Assembly (NCBI RefSeq): GCF_025118155.1
Contig: NW_026251415.1
Location: forward strand, 62,001 to 126,000
Length of the DNA: 64,000 nucleotides
Source: Cokeromyces recurvatus
Lineage: Eukaryota > Mucoromycota > Mucoromycetes > Mucorales > Mucoraceae
Direction: 5' to 3'
How positions within the stretch are numbered: the stretch's first letter is position 1; every line of letters begins with the position of its first letter. Of the stretch, positions 58,876 to 64,000 are shown piece by piece. Below the pieces are notes generated by a model. It was not told the origin of the DNA. It ran no database searches and saw only the letters and a list, made by a program, of their open reading frames with translations. The position numbers were made by a program, and so were the translations under genes.

Positions 58876-60574
58876 TTATTTCGTAGCAGCCAAAACCATG
58901 TTTCTTGGTGAAATAACAGGATCAAAAAGGGGCCATAGCCATACATTTTTAGTTGGACTGTCTTCAATTGTATTATACAAGTATAACCAACGATCCATAA
59001 GAATAAGGCTTTCAATTACTGGAGCTAATAATACACGCAATGTCCAAAAGATAATAATTTGTTTGTCTACTTGCTTTTGTTTGTATATATTATAATAATT
59101 TTCTGATTCTTCATCAGAAAAGGTATTTTCAGGAATATTCAATCTTCTTAGGGCTGCCTTAACATAGATAGGGAAAGAAACAAAATCTTTCTTTTTATTT
59201 AATCGCCCAATGATAGGTGCAACAGATATATCTGTTAAGCCTTTTTCTACCATCATTAACTAAACAAACAATATTAGTATTTGCTATATATATATTTATA
59301 TATATCATTTGTAGGTTACATGTAGTAATGCTCTATAAAAGTGATGTTCATAAGCTTCTAAGGTTTCATTTTGTTTATTGAGCCATCTGGCAGGAGCTTG
59401 ACAAGAAAGCATTTTTGCAGTAGAGCCCAATTTAAACCCTGTTTTCTGAACATAGTGACTCACAGGAAACCCTGTATCTTTCACTACTTTTCTACTATCT
59501 AAGTCCTCTGTTAAAAAGTGATAGCAACAACCTACATCAACAAAACAAGTCATTTCTGGACTTGATGTAAATAGTCTTAACATCATTGTTGCCAAGTCAC
59601 CACACGTATGTAAACCACATAGAAGCCATTTTTCATCTTGATGACTACTGCTCCATTTAGATAATATATGAGATGCATTATCAGGTGTAATAAAATCTGT
59701 AACATGGTGTAACTTTAGCACATCTTCACCCAACGACTTGATTACTTTTTTGTCGAATTTTTTGGCTCCACAAGTTTGAATTTCTGATGAATCAACGGCT
59801 AATACTTTAAAGTGATTTTTAAATGCAAGTGATCTTGATAGATATCCTTGTCCTGCGCCTAAGTCAACAATAGAGTTTACATTTTGATCTTTGGCAATCT
59901 TATGAATGACAGGTGTCATACGCTCAACCTTTATTTGTATATCCATATATATCAATTCGTAAATAATAGGAGTATGATCCTGTAATTAAATAATACCTCA
60001 TGAATTTTTTTTTCAACCATACCAGCTAAAATTCGTTTATGTAGTTCACTTTTAATTTGATTTACTATAAAACACATGATTAGAATGGCTTTTTTATTTA
60101 CTTGTAATAATATATAGATCATACTGTTAGTAATTCTAGGTAATGAAATTTCCTGTGCATCTCTAATAAATGTTCGTAAAGATTCTGGCCATTGTTCCTA
60201 AGGTACAAAATAATCAATGATCAAGTAGAAAAAAAAAAGAGAGAGAGAGAAACATGCTCAAAATAAGAACAAAAAAAAAAAGGAAAGCACTTAATTACAT
60301 TATTAGATCCAGTTGTAATTTTCATAATTGAATCAACCCACTCATCTTCATTTATGGATTCATTTGTTGGTAATAGTACATGACGCCACTTTTCAGGCAA
60401 AATCTCCCAATGATTTAGAGTAATAAAGTCAACAACATGGGATGTCGTCCATCGACGATGCTTCTCAATGAAATCTATTAATGCCTGAATATACTCTTCC
60501 GGAGTTAAATGTGCATATTTTTCGGGCAAGCTTAATTGTTGATTTGGAATGAGAGTGTCATTTAATGGATCCAT
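58876..60574 (-). CDS. METTL25/RRNAD1-like methyltransferase
   Basis: Five exons (60574-60299, 60197-60125, 60064-59997, 59928-59320, 59259-58876) give 469 residues. The N-terminal helical part starts MDPLNDTLIP. GMVEKKIHEVERM leads into the SAM-binding motif IVDLGAGQGYLSRSLA, then VLAVDSSEIQ. LCGLHTCGDLATMML and VDVGCCYHFLTED are signatures of the METTL25 family. The C-terminus has LAPVIESLILMDRWLYLYN and PLFDPVISPRNMVLAATK. A Rossmann methyltransferase acting on RNA or protein is expected; the substrate is not established for this copy. An in-frame Met lies 10 codons upstream (60604); the start at 60574 fits the family length better but is uncertain. Confidence 0.88.
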
Positions 60575-60604
60575 ATCAAGAAAATAAAAAATAAATGAAT
60601 ACAC

Positions 60605-61912
60605 AAAGAAAATTTTTCAAGCATTATATGTTACTCAGCGAAAAAATTATTATGACCAATCAACATAATTGACTTGACTAGTAACCATAGTTACTTGAGC
60701 AGATCGTAAGATTTGATTTTTGAATATGTATTCATAACTAGTATAAATGTTTGGAATATAACTTCGTACTTATTACGATCAAATTTTTGACTATTAGGAT
60801 TATCTCTTTGGGTATTATTACGTGCTAATGTCCTTTGTAATTGGAGTTTTATTATGGATAATTCTACATAAAGATTGACAAATGGCCCAACAGTTTTTTT
60901 TTTATCTACTATTTAAGATTTTTTTTTAGTTACTGTATCAAGTGCTACACAAAGAATATCAACTAAATCTATTAAATCCTTTGCAAACTTCTGAATAGAA
61001 TGATTTTCATAGTAACTACGTCTCAAATATAATATAGAAGCAAGTTTCTCCTAGTTATTAGCCAAAGCTAATTAATAAGAATCCTAAAGTATCATTTTAA
61101 TCGGTTAAAATATTTATATAATATTCTTAACGGATACTTGCTTTAATCTTTTTTTCTGGGGACATAGATCTTACGTATAGCTACTACTGTTACTTCTATG
61201 TTCTGCAATCAGACGTGTGTTCGTTATTTGTTTTGTTTTTTCAGTTACAAGTAAATAACTAGTAAACAATCTTTTACTATTCTTGTTGTTAAGGACGATT
61301 ACCGAAAAAGATGACTTTCCCTGACTTCTAACCATTATCAGAAGGTTTTTTTTTATCAAACTTAAAGTTTATATATTTTAATCTTCTCCAGAAAACTTTT
61401 GTTAATATTGTATTTAAATTATACAAATTCTATACACATTTTAAATCCTTAATTTTATCTATTACTTACTTGTACAAATATTCCTGTATTGTCGTTGGGC
61501 CCTTATTTTATAAAACAAACTAATTTTTATTTAATTCTGAAAGCAGATACCACTCTATTTCTTAAATACTATATCCTGTAAGGTATTATTCTGTCATTTT
61601 AAAACTCTAGCTTTTTTTGTTTATCATCCAAGATTTTGTTTCTGATAAAAGATACACTTTATTATTTTTAAATATAGAATAACTTGTTTTTTAATTTGTT
61701 AAACAAGGATAATTTAAATATCTGTACAGTGTACATATCTGTATATTTATATTATTATATCTAAAATATGTGTTAGGTTGAATACTGCAGTTCCCAACTT
61801 TTAATATTGATGATTTGTTCCTCTCCATCTTATTTTTTCCTAAAAAAAAAAATACTAATTCATTTTTATTTTCCTTTTTTTTTTTTTTCTTTTTTGCTTT
61901 TTCATTCACATT
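60605..61912. other. Intergenic, no gene seen
   Basis: Shared upstream region of the divergent METTL25-like and RhoGEF genes. AT-rich, with T-runs. No open frame with coding character was found. Confidence 0.5.
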
Positions 61913-63942
61913 ATGAGTTGTCCTTTTGTACAAGTGGCGACAAATAAAAAACTAGATTCTTCTCCTATTATCAAACGCTGTACATCCTTTTTTAACAAAT
62001 TTTCTTCATCAAAAATTAAACGAAAAAATTTTGATAATTTATATACTGAAGGGAATCATACTTCATTGGTAATATCTGCTCAAAGAGATGATATTTTAAA
62101 TTCGTTCATGTCAACAACAAATGATATACAGCAAAATTCGATTTATCAAGTAGCTAGACTTGGAGAAGTATCAAAATCTTATACATATTTAAAATTACAA
62201 CATCAACAACAGCAACAGCAACAACAACAAGAGCATATATATGATTTCTATCACAATAACCAAACAAATAGTTGTAACTCTTCTAATGATATCAATACTT
62301 TCTATAATAATTACTCTCAAATTAACTTAGCAAATGATAACTTACATATTAATAAGTCTACCATTGTCAATGACGATCAGATTTCAATATTGGTAATAGA
62401 TCAAAATGTAAATAATCAACATGACATGTATTCTAGCAATAGTTCAAATAATAGTAGTAGTAGTAGTAGTAGTGCCACTTCTTCTTCTTCTTCTTCTTCT
62501 TCTTCTACTACTACTACTACAAATACTGAGGAAACTATTGCTTCTGATTCTACTGTATACGATTCAGGATCACATCTATCTGCTGATGATATGCATTCGA
62601 GAAATTTTAAAACGATCACAAGAGTCAGTATTCCCAAAAAAAGAAGTAAAAATCAAGGTAGTAATAGAAATTTAATAAAAATTGGTATTTGATCCAAGAA
62701 TTAACCCATCTTCGACCATCACCCTCTCTCATAAGATCTAACTGCATTAGAGGACTCTAAAAAAGAGAACTATCTAGGCAGAGCGATAAGTCTCCCTTCT
62801 TCCTATTCTTTAAATAACATAGTTTTTACTGCTTCTTCCTCAAAACTTGTACGTGGAAAATCAGAATTTTATAAAAAGGAATCTAAAGCGATTTCAGAGT
62901 GGCAATTGACTGTACAAAAATTCATTATACAGCAACAAAAGTCACCTTTTACATTAAATCAACATAAATTAACTAAAATAAAGGTAAAATATGAAATGAT
63001 AAATGATGTATATCTTAATTTGATTTAATTGCTTTTCATTCATTCATATATATATATATATATTAGTATACAGAGAAAGATCAAGCTATAAAACGGTTTA
63101 TTGTCAATGAATTGTATTCCACAGAAAAATCTTTTTATCAGTTTTTGAATTTTACTCGTAATGTAAGTTTGAATGATTAGTATTTCAATATCGAATTTAG
63201 CTGATGGTATATAGAATTATATGGAACCCATGAAAGTTGCTTCACAATCAAAAAATCCTTTAGTAAAGCCTAATGATGTTTATGTATTATTCAATCATCT
63301 TCCTGGTTTTTTGGCTACGTCAGAGAAAGTATTATTTAAATTAGAAGCCTATCTAAGAAAAGAGAAAATAGTAGGACAACAACAACAAAATAATGACACA
63401 TGTCCAGCCCAGGCAATTGGGCAGATCTTTAAAGAACTTGAACAAGATTTTGTTATTTTCTTAAAATATGCAATTCATTACCAGTATTATATGAAAGCCA
63501 TTCGACATGCAAGTAACACGGGCTATGTAATAAGCATTAACAACGAATTAAGAAAATTAAATAAGGAAGCCAGTAGATTAGGACTAGCGGATTATCTTAT
63601 TTCACCTTTCCAAAGGATTCCTCGCTATGAGTTACTATTAAAAGGTAATAAAGTACCTGAATTATATAAAGAGAAGTAAGATGGAACTAATCTCTCTTCT
63701 TCTCCTCTTATTTAAAATAATAATTGACTCTAATATAAGTTTGTAATATTTATAATATACATCTAGATCTTTTAAAGCATACGCATGAAGAAGATGAAAG
63801 ATATGACCTACTTTATGCCAAAAATATTATTAAAGGTTTGGCTTCAACTATGAACAAATTACAAGAAAAGATTCCTAGATTATCTTTTTCATCATCATTT
63901 TACAACTTTCATACGCAGTCAGTATCCAACTTATCAATGTAG
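61913..63942 (+). CDS. RhoGEF with DH domain
   Basis: Five exons (61913-62657, 62751-62983, 63067-63162, 63215-63644, 63767-63942) give 559 residues. The N-terminal ~300 residues are low-complexity: a poly-Gln tract, Asn-rich segments, and Ser/Thr runs encoded by AGT, TCT and ACT repeats (62451-62522). The DH domain starts at DQAIKRFIVNELYSTEKSFY (CR1). It continues with PNDVYVLFNHLPGF and FVIFLKYAIHYQYY, and ends with LADYLISPFQRIPRYELLLK, the CR3 helix that contacts the GTPase. The protein stops at TAG 63940-63942, shortly after the DH domain, with no PH domain in the predicted product. It should activate a Rho/Cdc42-type GTPase. A further exon beyond the window with a PH domain cannot be excluded. 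Confidence 0.86.
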
Positions 63943-64000
63943 CAAGCGTTTTAAAATAATCTAATTAGTTTATACCATGATTGTAAATAATAAAATGCTG

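Noticed and set aside
58647..59015. Minus frame with Tyr run near the KNL1 3' end
   Set aside because: Formed by the (ATA)n tract between two convergent genes and antisense KNL1 coding sequence.
1..64000. CRISPR arrays, bacterial operons or tRNA/rRNA genes
   Set aside because: Spliceosomal introns and eukaryotic families throughout; no regularly spaced direct repeats; no tRNA A/B-box clover-leaf was recognised by eye, though a tRNA scan was not possible.

Overview
This is a eukaryotic nuclear window, most likely from an early-diverging filamentous fungus of the Mucoromycota (Mucorales-like). The host DNA is very AT-rich and full of long A/T homopolymers. Introns are about 50-100 nt with GTAAGT-like donors. 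The host genes are fungal: a velvet factor, an Mcm1-type MADS factor, a Spc7/KNL1 kinetochore protein and a YANK kinase. The lineage is inferred; no rRNA or mitochondrial marker is present to confirm it.

Layout. 1-4.5 kb: a partial VPS9/ankyrin gene and an intact YANK-type kinase. 5.1-17.9 kb: a mobile-element block with a decayed LINE (+), a truncated LINE (-), an intronless PD-(D/E)XK-like gene (9.1-10.6 kb, -), a compact GC-rich 124-bp block, another truncated LINE (-) and a nearly full-length two-ORF LINE (+). 18.1-22.9 kb: a three-SH3 CD2AP/CIN85-like gene facing an Mcm1-like MADS gene. 23.2-34.3 kb: a second mobile-element block with a LINE remnant, a Tc1/mariner element with 26-bp terminal repeats, and a second PD-(D/E)XK-like gene split by a LINE with a 136-bp target-site duplication. 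The second GC-rich block and two nested Tc1/mariner elements complete it. 34.9-36.6 kb: an intact eight-exon relative of the PD-(D/E)XK family. 38.1-45.7 kb: velvet, cytochrome b5 reductase and a Hos4/ANKRD11-like ankyrin gene. 48.3-49.7 kb: a decayed Fanzor/TnpB-like gene. 52-64 kb: a small unknown gene, Spc7/KNL1, a METTL25-like methyltransferase and a DH-domain RhoGEF.

The host genes are ordinary single-copy housekeeping or regulatory genes separated by mobile-element islands. The most unusual content is the PD-(D/E)XK-like family, with two related copies and a distant intact member in 27 kb. Two of the copies share a duplicated unit whose 124-bp block is identical between them while the gene and flanks have diverged. 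Most nonsense codons in the elements look like C-to-T transitions. Several frameshifts lie in homopolymer runs, including one inside KNL1, so base-calling errors must be excluded before calling every frameshifted element dead.
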